A DNA stretch of 64,000 bases from Tenacibaculum sp. (GCA_022448525.1 JAKVCX010000004.1:749403-813402), one strand, 5' to 3'; positions 49,462 through 58,973 are shown, counted from the first letter of the stretch. Notes: generated from the sequence alone by a model not told the origin. Translations and numbers: made by a program.

Positions 49462-50061
49462 TTATTTCAATACTTGCTTTACAAAAGCTTCCAGTTCAGA
49501 AGCATTTGTTTCATTCGCTTGTTCACGGGTTACAGTTTTTGAAGGAATAGCTGCTCCTCTTTTCACATCAACAAACTTTTTTGTTTTGTCAATTAAGTAA
49601 GCAGTTGGATAGTCTAGTTTGTGAACGAATCCACTAATATCTAAATTACCTTTCTCTACTTTATCAGAATCACCAGCCGGAACTAAAAGAACTCTTGAAT
49701 CTACTTTACTTTTAAATCTTCCAATTCTATCTTTCTTATCCCAGAAAATCATGATAAACTGTACATCATTATGATAAATATCTACAATTTCATTTAATGC
49801 TGGAATTTGACCAATACATGGAGCAGACCAACCAGCGGCTGCAAGTATTACAATTGGTTTTTTGATATCTTTAGTACTTATTACTTTACCTTCATCAGTA
49901 GTAAAATCATAATTTAATAGATAACTATCCTTAATACATTTATCAATTAATTCGTCCGAAGATTTACCTGCACAACTATTTACCGCCTGGTTATAGTATT
50001 TTTTTTGTGCAAATACACTTGTGGTTAAAATAATTAACAGAAATGACACTAATCTTTTCAT
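49462..50061 (-). CDS. Exported thioredoxin-like protein with a single active-site cysteine
   Basis: A 199-residue protein with a signal peptide (ends SVFAQ) and a TlpA/redoxin-like fold (KPIVILAAAGWSAPC, then IGQIPALNEIVDIYH and FIMIFWDKKDRIG). The active site reads W-S-A-P-C (residues 78-82), so the first cysteine of the WCxxC motif is Ser; only C82 remains. This would not work as an ordinary disulfide reductase but could act as a monothiol or binding protein. It ends the hem operon, 24 bases after hemE, and may have a role in envelope haem handling, which is inference. Confidence 0.72.
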   Translation of the reverse strand: MKRLVSFLLIILTTSVFAQKKYYNQAVNSCAGKSSDELIDKCIKDSYLLNYDFTTDEGKVISTKDIKKPIVILAAAGWSAPCIGQIPALNEIVDIYHNDVQFIMIFWDKKDRIGRFKSKVDSRVLLVPAGDSDKVEKGNLDISGFVHKLDYPTAYLIDKTKKFVDVKRGAAIPSKTVTREQANETNASELEAFVKQVLK

Positions 50062-50085
50062 GGGAATTATTATTATGTTTTTTAT

Positions 50086-51114
50086 TTATTCAACTTTGTA
50101 CTCTTTTACAGCATCAATAAATGCTTTTGCGTTTTCAACGGGTATATTAGGTAAAATACCGTGCCCTAAGTTAACAATATATTTGTCCTTTCCAAAATTG
50201 TTGATCATTTCAGTGACCATTTTTTTAATTTCGGCTGGTGGAGAAAGTAATCTTGATGGGTCAAAATTACCTTGTAACGTTACATTTCCACCTGTTAAAT
50301 ATCTTGCGTTTCTTGGAGAACAAGTCCAGTCAACTCCTAAAGCTGATGCATTCGATTTAGCCATTTCTTGCAAAGCAAACCAACATCCTTTACCAAATGC
50401 TATAACTGGTGCATCATCTTTTAATGCTTCAATAATTCTATTAATGTATTGCCATGAAAATTCTTGATAATCTGTTGGTGATAGCATTCCGCCCCAAGAA
50501 TCAAAAATTTGAACAGCATTTACACCTGCTTTAACCTTTGCTTTTAAATAAGCAATTGTCGTATCCGTAATCTTCATTAACAATTGGTGTGCCAAAACTG
50601 GTTGCGTAAAACAAAACTCCTTCGCTTTATCAAAGTTTTTAGATCCTTGACCTTGTACCATATAACATAAAATTGTCCAAGGAGAACCAGCAAATCCAAT
50701 TAATGGAATCTCATCATTCAATTTTTCTTTTGTTGCCTTAATAGCATCCATTACATAACCTAACTCCTCATTAACATCAGGAATTATAACTTTATCTAAT
50801 GACTTTTTATCGCGAATTGGATTTGGTAAATAAGGACCAAAATTTGGCTTCATCTCTACCTCAACATTCATTGCTTGAGGAACTACTAGAATATCCGAGA
50901 ATAAAATTGCAGCATCCATTCCGTACCTACGAATTGGTTGAACTGTTATTTCTGAAGCTAACTCAGGAGTACGACAACGAGTAAAGAAATCGTATTTTTC
51001 ACGAATTTCCATAAACTCAGGTAAATATCTACCTGCTTGTCTCATCATCCATACTGGTGGTCTATCAACCGTTTCTCCTTTTAAGGCTCTTAAAAATAAA
51101 TCGTTCTTTATCAT
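50086..51114 (-). CDS. hemE: Uroporphyrinogen decarboxylase
   Basis: A 342-residue HemE that removes four acetate carboxyls from uroporphyrinogen III to give coproporphyrinogen III. Seen are the signature [17 protein letters not shown] at the N-terminus (with the catalytic Arg region), [14 protein letters not shown] (conserved Asp), [10 protein letters not shown] and the C-terminal [16 protein letters not shown]. Length and start are standard. It begins one base after the stop of the PrcB-like gene, so it is translationally coupled. Confidence 0.97.
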   Translation of the reverse strand: MIKNDLFLRALKGETVDRPPVWMMRQAGRYLPEFMEIREKYDFFTRCRTPELASEITVQPIRRYGMDAAILFSDILVVPQAMNVEVEMKPNFGPYLPNPIRDKKSLDKVIIPDVNEELGYVMDAIKATKEKLNDEIPLIGFAGSPWTILCYMVQGQGSKNFDKAKEFCFTQPVLAHQLLMKITDTTIAYLKAKVKAGVNAVQIFDSWGGMLSPTDYQEFSWQYINRIIEALKDDAPVIAFGKGCWFALQEMAKSNASALGVDWTCSPRNARYLTGGNVTLQGNFDPSRLLSPPAEIKKMVTEMINNFGKDKYIVNLGHGILPNIPVENAKAFIDAVKEYKVE

Positions 51115-51115
51115 C

Positions 51116-51577
51116 TTATTTCGTTACAAAAACTATCTTTTTGTTTGTTTTATTAATTACTATTATATCTATTGGTTGCATCATTGCTGTTGCAACCATA
51201 TCTGTTGGTCCAGGACCTTTTTTGGTAATATTAATAACTAATTGGTCACTATCACTTTGAGCCTTATTTAGCTTAATCGAAAAACCACTAGTATTCCTTA
51301 CACGATCAACAGCAACAATTACATTATTTTTCGAAAAATCAATTGTTGAATTGAACTGTCCTGATACGTTATTTACACTATTTATCTTATTAAGAAATGA
51401 TTCCCAATCTGTTGCAGATTTAATTACTAAAGTTCCTTCCGTCAATCCTTCTTCTCCCACTCCGTACAAAGCTCCTTGATATAAATCGATAAAGTTATTT
51501 TGACTAGTTTGACTCATTGATTTGTTTGAACAAGACAATATTAATAAACTGAAAAGCAAGGAAAATATAAACTTCAT
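51116..51577 (-). CDS. Small lipoprotein (PrcB-like C-terminal domain)
   Basis: A 153-residue lipoprotein with lipobox LILSCSNKS. The mature part ([20 protein letters not shown], then [20 protein letters not shown] and [20 protein letters not shown]) resembles the PrcB C-terminal domain known from Treponema protease-complex proteins. It is a non-enzymatic adaptor-like fold. It sits between hemL (8 bases) and hemE (1 base), so it is in the hem operon without a known link to heme synthesis. The family call is by visual likeness. Confidence 0.6.
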   Translation of the reverse strand: MKFIFSLLFSLLILSCSNKSMSQTSQNNFIDLYQGALYGVGEEGLTEGTLVIKSATDWESFLNKINSVNNVSGQFNSTIDFSKNNVIVAVDRVRNTSGFSIKLNKAQSDSDQLVINITKKGPGPTDMVATAMMQPIDIIVINKTNKKIVFVTK

Positions 51578-51585
51578 AATAAATC

Positions 51586-52875
51586 TTACATTTCAGAAAC
51601 GGCTTTCATTGACTTATCAATTGCCTTCTTCGTTTTTTCTAAATCTTTAGAACTTATCGCACTTGATAAAAACCAAGCTTCAAATTGCGATGGAGGTAAA
51701 AACACACCGTTTTTGATCATCTCCCAGAAAAACACAGCAAATTTCTTCGTGTCTGAAGATTGCGCATCTTCAAAATTCGTCACATGCTTACTCGTAAAAA
51801 ACGGATTAATCATTGAACCAAATCTATTTACTGAAAGCTCAACTCCATATTTTTTAGCAGATGCTAAAAGACTTTCTTCTAACTCAGCCGCAATTTTATT
51901 GAAGAACTCGTAAGGATTCTGTTTCTTTAATTCTGTTAAAGTTGAAATACCAGCAGCCATCGCAATTGGATTTCCGCTTAATGTTCCTGCCTGATACATT
52001 CCTCCTAAGGGAGCTACATTCTCCATAATTTCATTTCGAGCTCCATAAGCTCCTACAGGAAAACCTCCTCCGATTACCTTACCTAAACATGTAATATCTG
52101 CTTCAACTCCCAATAACTCTTGAGCTCCTCCAAATTTAGAACGAAAACCGGTCATTACCTCATCTACAATTAATAATGCTCCTTTTGACTCTAAATATGC
52201 TTTTAACTCAGTTAAAAAACCATCTTGTGGAATAACAACTCCCATATTACCAGCAATAGGTTCTAAAATAACACCAGCAATATCATCATGATTCTCAAAA
52301 TGTGCTTTTACACTGTCTAAATCATTGTAATTAGCAATTAAAGTATTTTTCACTGCTCCCTCCGGAACTCCTTTACTTCCTGGTAAGCTTAACGTTGCTA
52401 AACCTGATCCAGCTGCTACTAATAATGAATCTTGGTGACCGTGGTAACAACCCGCAAATTTTATAATTTTATCCTTTCCTGTGTAAGCTCTTGCTAAACG
52501 AATACCACTTAAAACAGCTTCTGTTCCAGAGTTTACAAAACGAACTTTATCCATTCCAGGAAACGCATCACATACTATTTTCGCTAGTTTAATTTCATTT
52601 GCCGTAGAAGCTCCAAAAGAATATCCATTTTTTAAAGCTTTTGTAATTGCTTTTTGAACTTTCTTGTGACGGTGACCTAAAATCATTGGTCCGTATGATA
52701 ATACTAAATCTATATACGAATTACCATCAACATCTTTGATTTTACTTCCTTTGGCTTTTTCAATAAATAAAGGATTTCCTCCAACTGAAGCAAATGCTCT
52801 TACTGGAGAATTTACAGCTCCAACTAAGTTTACTAATCCTTTGTTATATAATTTATGTGATTTTTTAAATTCCAT
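51586..52875 (-). CDS. hemL: Glutamate-1-semialdehyde 2,1-aminomutase
   Basis: A 429-residue class III aminotransferase-like mutase that turns glutamate-1-semialdehyde into 5-aminolevulinate with pyridoxal phosphate. The PLP lysine is in CLGKVIGGGFPVGAYG, with VDEVMTGFRSKFG (Asp pocket) and GSGTEAVLSGIRLAR-type VNSGTEAVLSGIRLARAYTG. Complete length. It follows hemB by 48 bases and leads into the PrcB-like gene. This makes the pathway the C5 route, as in most bacteria except alphaproteobacteria. Confidence 0.97.
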   Translation of the reverse strand: MEFKKSHKLYNKGLVNLVGAVNSPVRAFASVGGNPLFIEKAKGSKIKDVDGNSYIDLVLSYGPMILGHRHKKVQKAITKALKNGYSFGASTANEIKLAKIVCDAFPGMDKVRFVNSGTEAVLSGIRLARAYTGKDKIIKFAGCYHGHQDSLLVAAGSGLATLSLPGSKGVPEGAVKNTLIANYNDLDSVKAHFENHDDIAGVILEPIAGNMGVVIPQDGFLTELKAYLESKGALLIVDEVMTGFRSKFGGAQELLGVEADITCLGKVIGGGFPVGAYGARNEIMENVAPLGGMYQAGTLSGNPIAMAAGISTLTELKKQNPYEFFNKIAAELEESLLASAKKYGVELSVNRFGSMINPFFTSKHVTNFEDAQSSDTKKFAVFFWEMIKNGVFLPPSQFEAWFLSSAISSKDLEKTKKAIDKSMKAVSEM

Positions 52876-52923
52876 TTCTATAATTTCTGAATAAGTCTAA
52901 ACTCAATTTTTCGAGTTTTATTC

Positions 52924-53913
52924 CTAATAATTAGATTCGTTTTTTAATAAAAGTCTGGCCGCTTCTTTTGCAAAATACGTAAGAATTATATCTGCTCCTG
53001 CTCTTTTTATGCTTAACAAACTTTCCATCATTACTTTTTCACCATCAAGCCATCCTTTTTCTGATGCCGCTTTTAACATTGCATATTCTCCACTTACATT
53101 ATATGCTGTAATTGGAACGTCATAATTATCTTTTAATAATTTGATGATATCTAAATACGCTAAAGCCGGTTTTACCATAATCATATCTGCTCCTTCAGAA
53201 ATATCCAAATCAGCCTCAATTAAAGCTTCATTTTTATTCGCTGGATTCATCTGGTACGTTTTCTTATCTCCGAACTTTGGTGCTGAATCTAAAGCATCAC
53301 GAAATGGTCCATAAAAGGCGCTAGCATACTTTGCTGTATAGGACATAATTGAAACATGAGTATATCCAGCTTTATCAAGAGTTTCTCTAATATAGCCAAC
53401 ACGACCATCCATCATATCTGAAGGTCCAAGAATATCTGCTCCTGCTTTGGCCTGAGCCAATGCCATTTTACCTAATATCTCTAAAGTTTCATCATTAAGT
53501 ATTTCTCCGTTTTCTACAATTCCATCATGACCATCACTAGAATACGGATCCATAGCTATGTCTGTCATAACTGCAATGTTTGGAAATTTGGTTTTAATCT
53601 CATTTAACGCTGTATTGTATAAACTTGCAGGATTATGACCTTCTGTTGCATACTTGTCTTTCTTATCATCTCCTAAAGAAGGAAAAATGCAAAAACCTTT
53701 AATTCCTAAATCAACACATTCCTGAATCTCTTTTAATAATAAATCCAGAGAATAGCGATAAATTCCTGGCATAGAAATAATCTCTTCTTTTTTACCTGAA
53801 CCTTCTATTAAAAACACTGGATAAATAAAATCATTTACAGATAAGGTTGTTTCTTCAACCATGGCTCTAATTGCAGCAGATTTTCTGTTTCTTCTAGGTC
53901 TTCTTAACATCAT
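52924..53913 (-). CDS. hemB: Porphobilinogen synthase
   Basis: A 329-residue HemB condensing two 5-aminolevulinates. Schiff-base lysines are in YTAKYASAFYGPFRDA and MIMVKPALAYLD. The metal region reads DIAMDPYSSDGHDG, without the three cysteines of the zinc site, so it is the magnesium-type enzyme. Two adjacent ATGs (53913 and 53910) can start it; the first follows the hemC-hemD stop with no gap, so translation is coupled. All neighbours on the strand are heme genes. Confidence 0.97.
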   Translation of the reverse strand: MMLRRPRRNRKSAAIRAMVEETTLSVNDFIYPVFLIEGSGKKEEIISMPGIYRYSLDLLLKEIQECVDLGIKGFCIFPSLGDDKKDKYATEGHNPASLYNTALNEIKTKFPNIAVMTDIAMDPYSSDGHDGIVENGEILNDETLEILGKMALAQAKAGADILGPSDMMDGRVGYIRETLDKAGYTHVSIMSYTAKYASAFYGPFRDALDSAPKFGDKKTYQMNPANKNEALIEADLDISEGADMIMVKPALAYLDIIKLLKDNYDVPITAYNVSGEYAMLKAASEKGWLDGEKVMMESLLSIKRAGADIILTYFAKEAARLLLKNESNY

Positions 53914-55500
53914 TTATTCTTTTACAAAATGTGTGTTTACTAACTCAATAACACTTTCAACAGTTGGTAATTTTGCAACTTGTACTTCCGTAAAATATTT
54001 AGAAGCTTCTTTTGCTGTAGTATCACCAATACAAAAAGCGATTTTATCAGCTTTATTTTCTTTCATATAACTCTCAACAGTTGATGGACTGTAGAATAAA
54101 ACACCATTTACTTTATCATCAACTTTAGTTGGGCTGTACATCGTTTTATATGCTTCAACTTCGTTAACTGAAATATTATTTTGAGCTAATTTCGTAGGTA
54201 AAGTATCCAATCGTAAATCACTACAGAAATAAGTAACTTCCTGACCTGAAATGTTTTCAGCTAAATACTGAGAAAGTTTATCTGCATTTCTTGCGGAAAA
54301 AACAACTTTACCAATTTTTTGCTCGATAAGTTTTTTCGTTCTTCTACCTACACAAAATATATTTTTGAACTGTAATTCATCAGCTGTGAAGCTATGTAAA
54401 AGTGCTTCTACTCCATTTTTGCTTGTGATAATTACATTTTCAATTTCTTCTTTTATAATTTTTGGTGCGATTCTATTGAATCTTACTTTAATAAAGTCAC
54501 TATCATCAACTTTTACAGTTGTAGGAAGTAATTTTTTCTGAACTTCAGAAAGCTTTCTGGTAGAAAAAATAGAGAACTCTTTCTCTATTCCAAGATCATT
54601 CATCATTATCAACTTTCCTCCTCTTTCGATAATGTAATTAGCACAATCTTTAGCTACATATTTATGTCTACCGACAGGAACTTTCTTACTTACTTCAATT
54701 TTTTTCTTTCCGTCTCTACTTAATAAAACTCCTTTGAAAACAAGTTCTTTATCAACTTCATTAATGTAAGCTAATGCTCCAATTGGTGCAGTACATCCAC
54801 CTTCTAAGCGGTTTAAAAACTCTCTTTCTATAGTTGTACAGGTTTCTGTATCAACATCGTTTAATTGATTACAAGCATCTACAGAAAAATCATCTTCAGC
54901 TAAAGCTGTAACCATAATTGCCCCTTGCGCTGGAGCAGGAATCATCCAAGAAAGATTGACAGCTCCTTTGGGTCTTTTTCCAATACGCTCTAATCCTGCC
55001 GCAGCAAAAATAGCTCCGTTCCACTCATTATCTTTAACCTTTTGTAAACGTGTATTTACATTTCCTCTTAAATCTTCAACTTTATGAGTAGGATAACGAT
55101 TTAACCATTGTGCTCTTCTACGTAGACTGCTTGTTGCAATAACTCCTTCTGCCTGAGCCATGAATTCCTCATTATCTTTCAACACAAGAATATCATTGTA
55201 ATTCGCACGCTTTAAAACCGCCGCTTGAATAATTCCTTCTGGTAAAACTGTAGGAACATCCTTCATTGAATGTACAGCTATATCAATGTCTCCATTTAAC
55301 ATTGCTATATCTAAATTCTTAGTAAAAATTCCTGTGATTCCTAATTCGTAAAGAGGTTTATCTAGAACGATATCACCTGTTGATTTAATTGGGACTATCT
55401 CTGTATTGTATTCTAGTTCTTCTAATAATTGTTGAACTTTTTTAGCTTGCCATAAAGCTAACTCGCTATCACGAGTACCGATTCTAATGATTTTCTGCAT
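53914..55500 (-). CDS. hemC-hemD: Bifunctional hydroxymethylbilane synthase / uroporphyrinogen-III synthase fusion
   Basis: A 528-residue fusion. Residues 1-~300 are HemC: RIGTRDSELALWQAK, HSMKDVPT, SSLRRRAQ and dipyrromethane-binding C236 (LEGGCTAPIG). Residues ~310-528 are a HemD-like domain (ISTRKLS-type FSTRKLSEV, ENVIITSKNGVEALL, NIFCVGRRTKKLI, GVLFYSPSTVESY, IAFCIGDTTAKEA). Both reactions, porphobilinogen to hydroxymethylbilane to uroporphyrinogen III, would be joined. The ATG at 55500 is chosen over a TTG directly before. The start overlaps the end of hemA; the stop touches hemB. Confidence 0.93.
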   Translation of the reverse strand: MQKIIRIGTRDSELALWQAKKVQQLLEELEYNTEIVPIKSTGDIVLDKPLYELGITGIFTKNLDIAMLNGDIDIAVHSMKDVPTVLPEGIIQAAVLKRANYNDILVLKDNEEFMAQAEGVIATSSLRRRAQWLNRYPTHKVEDLRGNVNTRLQKVKDNEWNGAIFAAAGLERIGKRPKGAVNLSWMIPAPAQGAIMVTALAEDDFSVDACNQLNDVDTETCTTIEREFLNRLEGGCTAPIGALAYINEVDKELVFKGVLLSRDGKKKIEVSKKVPVGRHKYVAKDCANYIIERGGKLIMMNDLGIEKEFSIFSTRKLSEVQKKLLPTTVKVDDSDFIKVRFNRIAPKIIKEEIENVIITSKNGVEALLHSFTADELQFKNIFCVGRRTKKLIEQKIGKVVFSARNADKLSQYLAENISGQEVTYFCSDLRLDTLPTKLAQNNISVNEVEAYKTMYSPTKVDDKVNGVLFYSPSTVESYMKENKADKIAFCIGDTTAKEASKYFTEVQVAKLPTVESVIELVNTHFVKE

Positions 55501-56749
55501 CAATTGTTTCTAAATTTGTGCCAAACACTTTTGCCATTACTTGTATGCTTTGGTTCACAGAAGTTTCTTCTGTTTTTAAGTGTTTTACAAATTGTGTAGT
55601 TATTTTTTGTATGAATCGTGATGTAATTGCCTCTGCTTGATCTACATCAAAATTATTAATCTTCTTTTTGTGAAAGTTTATTTCATCTCTTTTAATTGCT
55701 TCAAGAGATTGTTTTAAAGCATTAATTGCAGGTGTAAAACGTCGGTGATTTAACCATTCGTTAAACTCCTGTTTATGCTCTTCTATAATTTGCTTTGCAT
55801 AAGGAATTTCTTCTTTTCGCTTCGCTAATGTTTCATCAGTAACTTTTGAAAGCTCATCAACATTTACCAACTTAACATTTTCTAGATTTTTAATACTTGG
55901 ATCTACATTTGCAGGAACTGATAAATCTAATATTAAAAGATTACGATCTAACGGAATATTTTCTAAAGTAACGGTAGCTTCTGCTGCTCCTGTAGAAACA
56001 ATTAAAACATCTGCGTTATCAATTTCATTCGTTAAATTTTCAATTTTAGCTTTTTTAATTGATGGATGCTCTTTAATAAATTCATCAACTTTCTGCTCCG
56101 TTCTGTTTATTAAAGTGACTTGTTTGTTTTGCGTATACTCTGCTAGGTTTTTACAAGTATGTTTACCCATTTTACCTAATCCATATACCAAGATATTCTT
56201 GCTATTATAATCGTCTAGGTTGTCAATCAAATATTGAACTGCTGCATAAGAAACAGAAGTTGTTCCTGAACTTAATTTTGTTTCGTTCTTAACTCGCTTA
56301 CTTGCTTGCATTACATTATTTAGTAATCTTTCCATATAAGCGTTTGTAGTTCCTTGCTCCTTTGCAATTTTAAAAGCAGTTCTTAACTGACCAACTATTT
56401 CATAGTCACCTAAAATTTGACTATCTAACCCAGTTCCTATATTGAAAAGATGTTGAATTGCTTCTTGGTTTTTATGCACATAAGATATTTTAGCAAACTC
56501 TTCAACCGAACCGTTAGAATGTTTACACAACATACTAATCAATTGAAAAGGATGCTCTGCAAAACCAATAATTTCTGTTCTATTACATGTAGATAATACA
56601 AATACTCCTTCAAAGTCATTTGACTTCGCTTCTTTTAATAAAGCTATTTTATCATCAGCTGCTAAAGAAAACTTACCACGAGTTTGCGCATCTGCCTTAA
56701 TATAGCTTACTCCAATACTGTAAAAATTTTTATGTTTTGTACTTTCCAA
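55484..56749 (-). CDS. hemA: Glutamyl-tRNA reductase
   Basis: A 421-residue HemA, the first committed step, reducing glutamyl-tRNA to glutamate-1-semialdehyde with NADPH. The catalytic Cys is in STCNRTEII; further blocks are EYEIVGQLR-type LGDYEIVGQLRTAFK, GTTSVSYAAVQYL and the NADPH-site LVYGLGKMGKHT. The only start that keeps the N-terminus is TTG at 56749 (no upstream in-frame ATG), a weak start that may limit synthesis. It is the first gene of the leftward hem operon and divergent from the AraC-type regulator. Confidence 0.95.
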   Translation of the reverse strand: MESTKHKNFYSIGVSYIKADAQTRGKFSLAADDKIALLKEAKSNDFEGVFVLSTCNRTEIIGFAEHPFQLISMLCKHSNGSVEEFAKISYVHKNQEAIQHLFNIGTGLDSQILGDYEIVGQLRTAFKIAKEQGTTNAYMERLLNNVMQASKRVKNETKLSSGTTSVSYAAVQYLIDNLDDYNSKNILVYGLGKMGKHTCKNLAEYTQNKQVTLINRTEQKVDEFIKEHPSIKKAKIENLTNEIDNADVLIVSTGAAEATVTLENIPLDRNLLILDLSVPANVDPSIKNLENVKLVNVDELSKVTDETLAKRKEEIPYAKQIIEEHKQEFNEWLNHRRFTPAINALKQSLEAIKRDEINFHKKKINNFDVDQAEAITSRFIQKITTQFVKHLKTEETSVNQSIQVMAKVFGTNLETIDAENH

Positions 56750-56775
56750 TATTCTTTTTTTACATAAAACCTCGA

Positions 56776-56783
56776 CAAAAATA
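56776..56783 (-). promoter_or_regulatory. Candidate -7 box of the hem operon
   Basis: On the minus strand TATTTTTG (exact TAnnTTTG), 27 bases before the hemA TTG. A -33 TTG is not clear. Confidence 0.4.
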
Positions 56784-56877
56784 TAAAGTTAGTTTAGATA
56801 AAAATATCGCTAGAAGAACTTAAAATGTCGTTTTTGGTTTTTCTACGTCATTTTTTTAGAAAACAGTTGATTTTCTT

Positions 56878-56885
56878 TACTTTTG
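56878..56885 (+). promoter_or_regulatory. Candidate -7 box of the AraC-type regulator operon
   Basis: TACTTTTG (exact TAnnTTTG), about 80 bases before the start at 56965. The -33 region is T-rich without a clear TTG. Confidence 0.4.
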
Positions 56886-56964
56886 TACTAGAATCAAGGA
56901 ATACAAGATCAATTATCTAGAACTATTCTAAATAAAAGTATCAATTTACTAAATATTCATAGTC

Positions 56965-57846
56965 TTGAAAAATATCGCTGAAAGCACTTTTATCGAAACC
57001 AATTTAGAAAATGGTTTTTTACTATTAGAGTTCTCGAACGAAACAATGGAAACTCAACGTTTTGAACGAGATATAGATAACTCTTTTATTCAATTGCATT
57101 TTTGTGTTCACGGAAATGCGAAATTTCATTTTAATAATGGTAATTACACTTTTGATGTTTTAGAAGAACATTCAATCTTATTATACAACCCACAACAAAA
57201 CCTTCCTTTGAATTTAGAGATTCAACCGAAAAGTTCATTGATTTCTCTTTTAGTTTCTATAAAAAAGTTTCACTCTTTATTTTCAAAAGAAGCAGGTTAT
57301 ATTTCATTTTTAAGTGACGAAAACAAGAATAGAAAGTACTATGATAATGCAACTATTAAACCAACCGTATTAATTGTTTTAAAGCAAATTATTAATGCAA
57401 ATGTTAATAGTTCGTTACGAGACTTATACATCAAAGGAAAGATTTATGAATTATTAAGTCTCTATTTTCAAAAAGACGAATCTATTGAAGGAGATTATTG
57501 TCCGTTTTTAGTTGATGAACGTGATGTTTCTAAAATTAGAAAGGCTAAAGACATAATTATTTCTCGCATGGCAGAACCTCCTACTCTACAAGAATTATCG
57601 AATGAAACTGGATTAAACTTAAAAAAACTGAAAGAAGGATTCAAACAAGTTTACGGAGATACTGTTTATAGTTTTTTATTCGATTATAAAATGGAACACG
57701 CACGTAAATTACTAGAAAGTAATCAGTATAATGTGAATGAAGTTGGGCTCCAAGTAGGATACAGTACAGCAAGTCATTTTATAGCTGCTTTTAAAAAGAA
57801 ATTTGGAACTACTCCTAAACAATACGTTTTATCTTTAAATAGTTAA
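56965..57846 (+). CDS. AraC-family transcriptional regulator, likely heme-operon regulator
   Basis: A 293-residue regulator. The N-terminal ~170 residues form a cupin-like sensor (FIQLHFCVHGNAKFHFNNGN, VLEEHSILLYNPQQ). The C-terminal ~100 residues are the AraC double helix-turn-helix (LQELSNETGLNLKKLKEGFK, VGLQVGYSTASHFIAAFKKK, FGTTPKQYV). The start is TTG at 56965; the next ATG would remove the first 29 residues. The gene is divergent from hemA and the first of a run reaching hemH, so heme or iron control is a sensible inference. Zero bases separate it from the RNA methyltransferase gene. Confidence 0.9.
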   Translation: MKNIAESTFIETNLENGFLLLEFSNETMETQRFERDIDNSFIQLHFCVHGNAKFHFNNGNYTFDVLEEHSILLYNPQQNLPLNLEIQPKSSLISLLVSIKKFHSLFSKEAGYISFLSDENKNRKYYDNATIKPTVLIVLKQIINANVNSSLRDLYIKGKIYELLSLYFQKDESIEGDYCPFLVDERDVSKIRKAKDIIISRMAEPPTLQELSNETGLNLKKLKEGFKQVYGDTVYSFLFDYKMEHARKLLESNQYNVNEVGLQVGYSTASHFIAAFKKKFGTTPKQYVLSLNS

Positions 57847-58368
57847 ATGAAACAACTTACACACTACGAAATAGAAAACAACGAAACTAAATTCCCTATC
57901 ACTATTGTTTGTGATGCAATTCGCACTCCAGAAAACATTGGAATGTGCTTTAGAATTGCGGAAAGTTTTGGTGTTCAAAAAATATATTTACATGAAAGTT
58001 CTCCTTCTATGGATAACAGAATTGTAAAAAAAACAGCTCGAAATACTTTGAATCAAATTGAATCAGAACAATATAATGATTTCAATAACTTGATGAGTAC
58101 ATTAAAAGAAGAAGGAAACACCATAATTGGTATTGAAATTACTGATGAAAGTATAACAATTCAAGATTTTGATTTTAAAAATCATGAAAAATTGGTATTA
58201 CTTTTAGGCAGTGAAAGAAACGGAATAGAAAATATAGATTTAGTTGACGCAACTGTCTCTATTCCAATGTATGGACGTAATTCCAGCATGAATGTAATTC
58301 ATAGTTTAGCAATTACTCTTTATGAAGCAACAAATCAAATTAAGTTAAGATCAGAAGTTATAAGTTAG
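57847..58368 (+). CDS. TrmH-family RNA 2'-O-methyltransferase (SpoU)
   Basis: A 173-residue SPOUT methyltransferase with motif 1 in NIGMCFRIAESFGVQKIYLH (with conserved N/R), motif 2 LVLLLGSERNGIENI and motif 3 VSIPMYGRNSSMNVIHSLAI, together the SAM-binding knot. It methylates the ribose of a tRNA or rRNA nucleotide; the target is not fixed, and the short N-terminus fits TrmH/TrmL-size enzymes. It starts directly after the stop of the regulator gene. Confidence 0.9.
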   Translation: MKQLTHYEIENNETKFPITIVCDAIRTPENIGMCFRIAESFGVQKIYLHESSPSMDNRIVKKTARNTLNQIESEQYNDFNNLMSTLKEEGNTIIGIEITDESITIQDFDFKNHEKLVLLLGSERNGIENIDLVDATVSIPMYGRNSSMNVIHSLAITLYEATNQIKLRSEVIS

Positions 58369-58373
58369 AGAAC

Positions 58374-58973
58374 ATGAAAAACATACTTTTCATTATCATA
58401 TTTCTAAGCATTAACATTAATAGTCAAAATACTATTAAAGGAAAACTTATTACTTCTCAAAATTTTAAGGATCAATTTCCTTTTGTATTAGTTTCAGTAG
58501 ATGGCTTGTCTGAAAAAAAATTATTGGATAAAGACGGTTTATTTGAGCTAAGAACCGATAAAGAACAATCTAATTATCTTCTCAAATTCTATATAGATAA
58601 CAAAGTTGTTAAAACTTACAGCTATAAACATTCTTGGCTTAAAAGAAAAAGACCAAAATCAATTTCATTCACAGAAACATGCTCTGCAAACAATAAAACG
58701 GCAAGTCAAGATTGGAAAAATAACAGCCTTAAAATATACATCTACCAAGAGGATGAGTTATCAAAAGTAGATATTAAAATACAGCAAAAATATAATTTCA
58801 ATTATGTTTTAGTTCACAAAAAAGATTATACAAATTATGATTGTTATAAAAACTATAATAATCGAGCTTTAAAATATTTAGTTCTAGCAAAAGAACTATC
58901 AATCAAACATTTAAACAAAAACACAATTGGAAAAGATAGGTTTAGCCTTAAAGACAAAGCCTGTATCCAATAA
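58374..58973 (+). CDS. Exported protein of unknown function
   Basis: A 199-residue protein with a signal peptide (MKNILFIIIFLSININSQ). Residues ~20-75 look like a short beta-sandwich (TIKGKLITSQNFKDQFPFVL, DKDGLFELRTDKEQ), similar to carboxypeptidase-regulatory-like domains. The rest is basic and lacks known motifs. Two cysteines near the middle and end (ETCSAN, KACIQ) may pair. It lies between the methyltransferase (5 bases) and hemH (10 bases), so is in the heme run by position. No function is assigned. Confidence 0.6.
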   Translation: MKNILFIIIFLSININSQNTIKGKLITSQNFKDQFPFVLVSVDGLSEKKLLDKDGLFELRTDKEQSNYLLKFYIDNKVVKTYSYKHSWLKRKRPKSISFTETCSANNKTASQDWKNNSLKIYIYQEDELSKVDIKIQQKYNFNYVLVHKKDYTNYDCYKNYNNRALKYLVLAKELSIKHLNKNTIGKDRFSLKDKACIQ

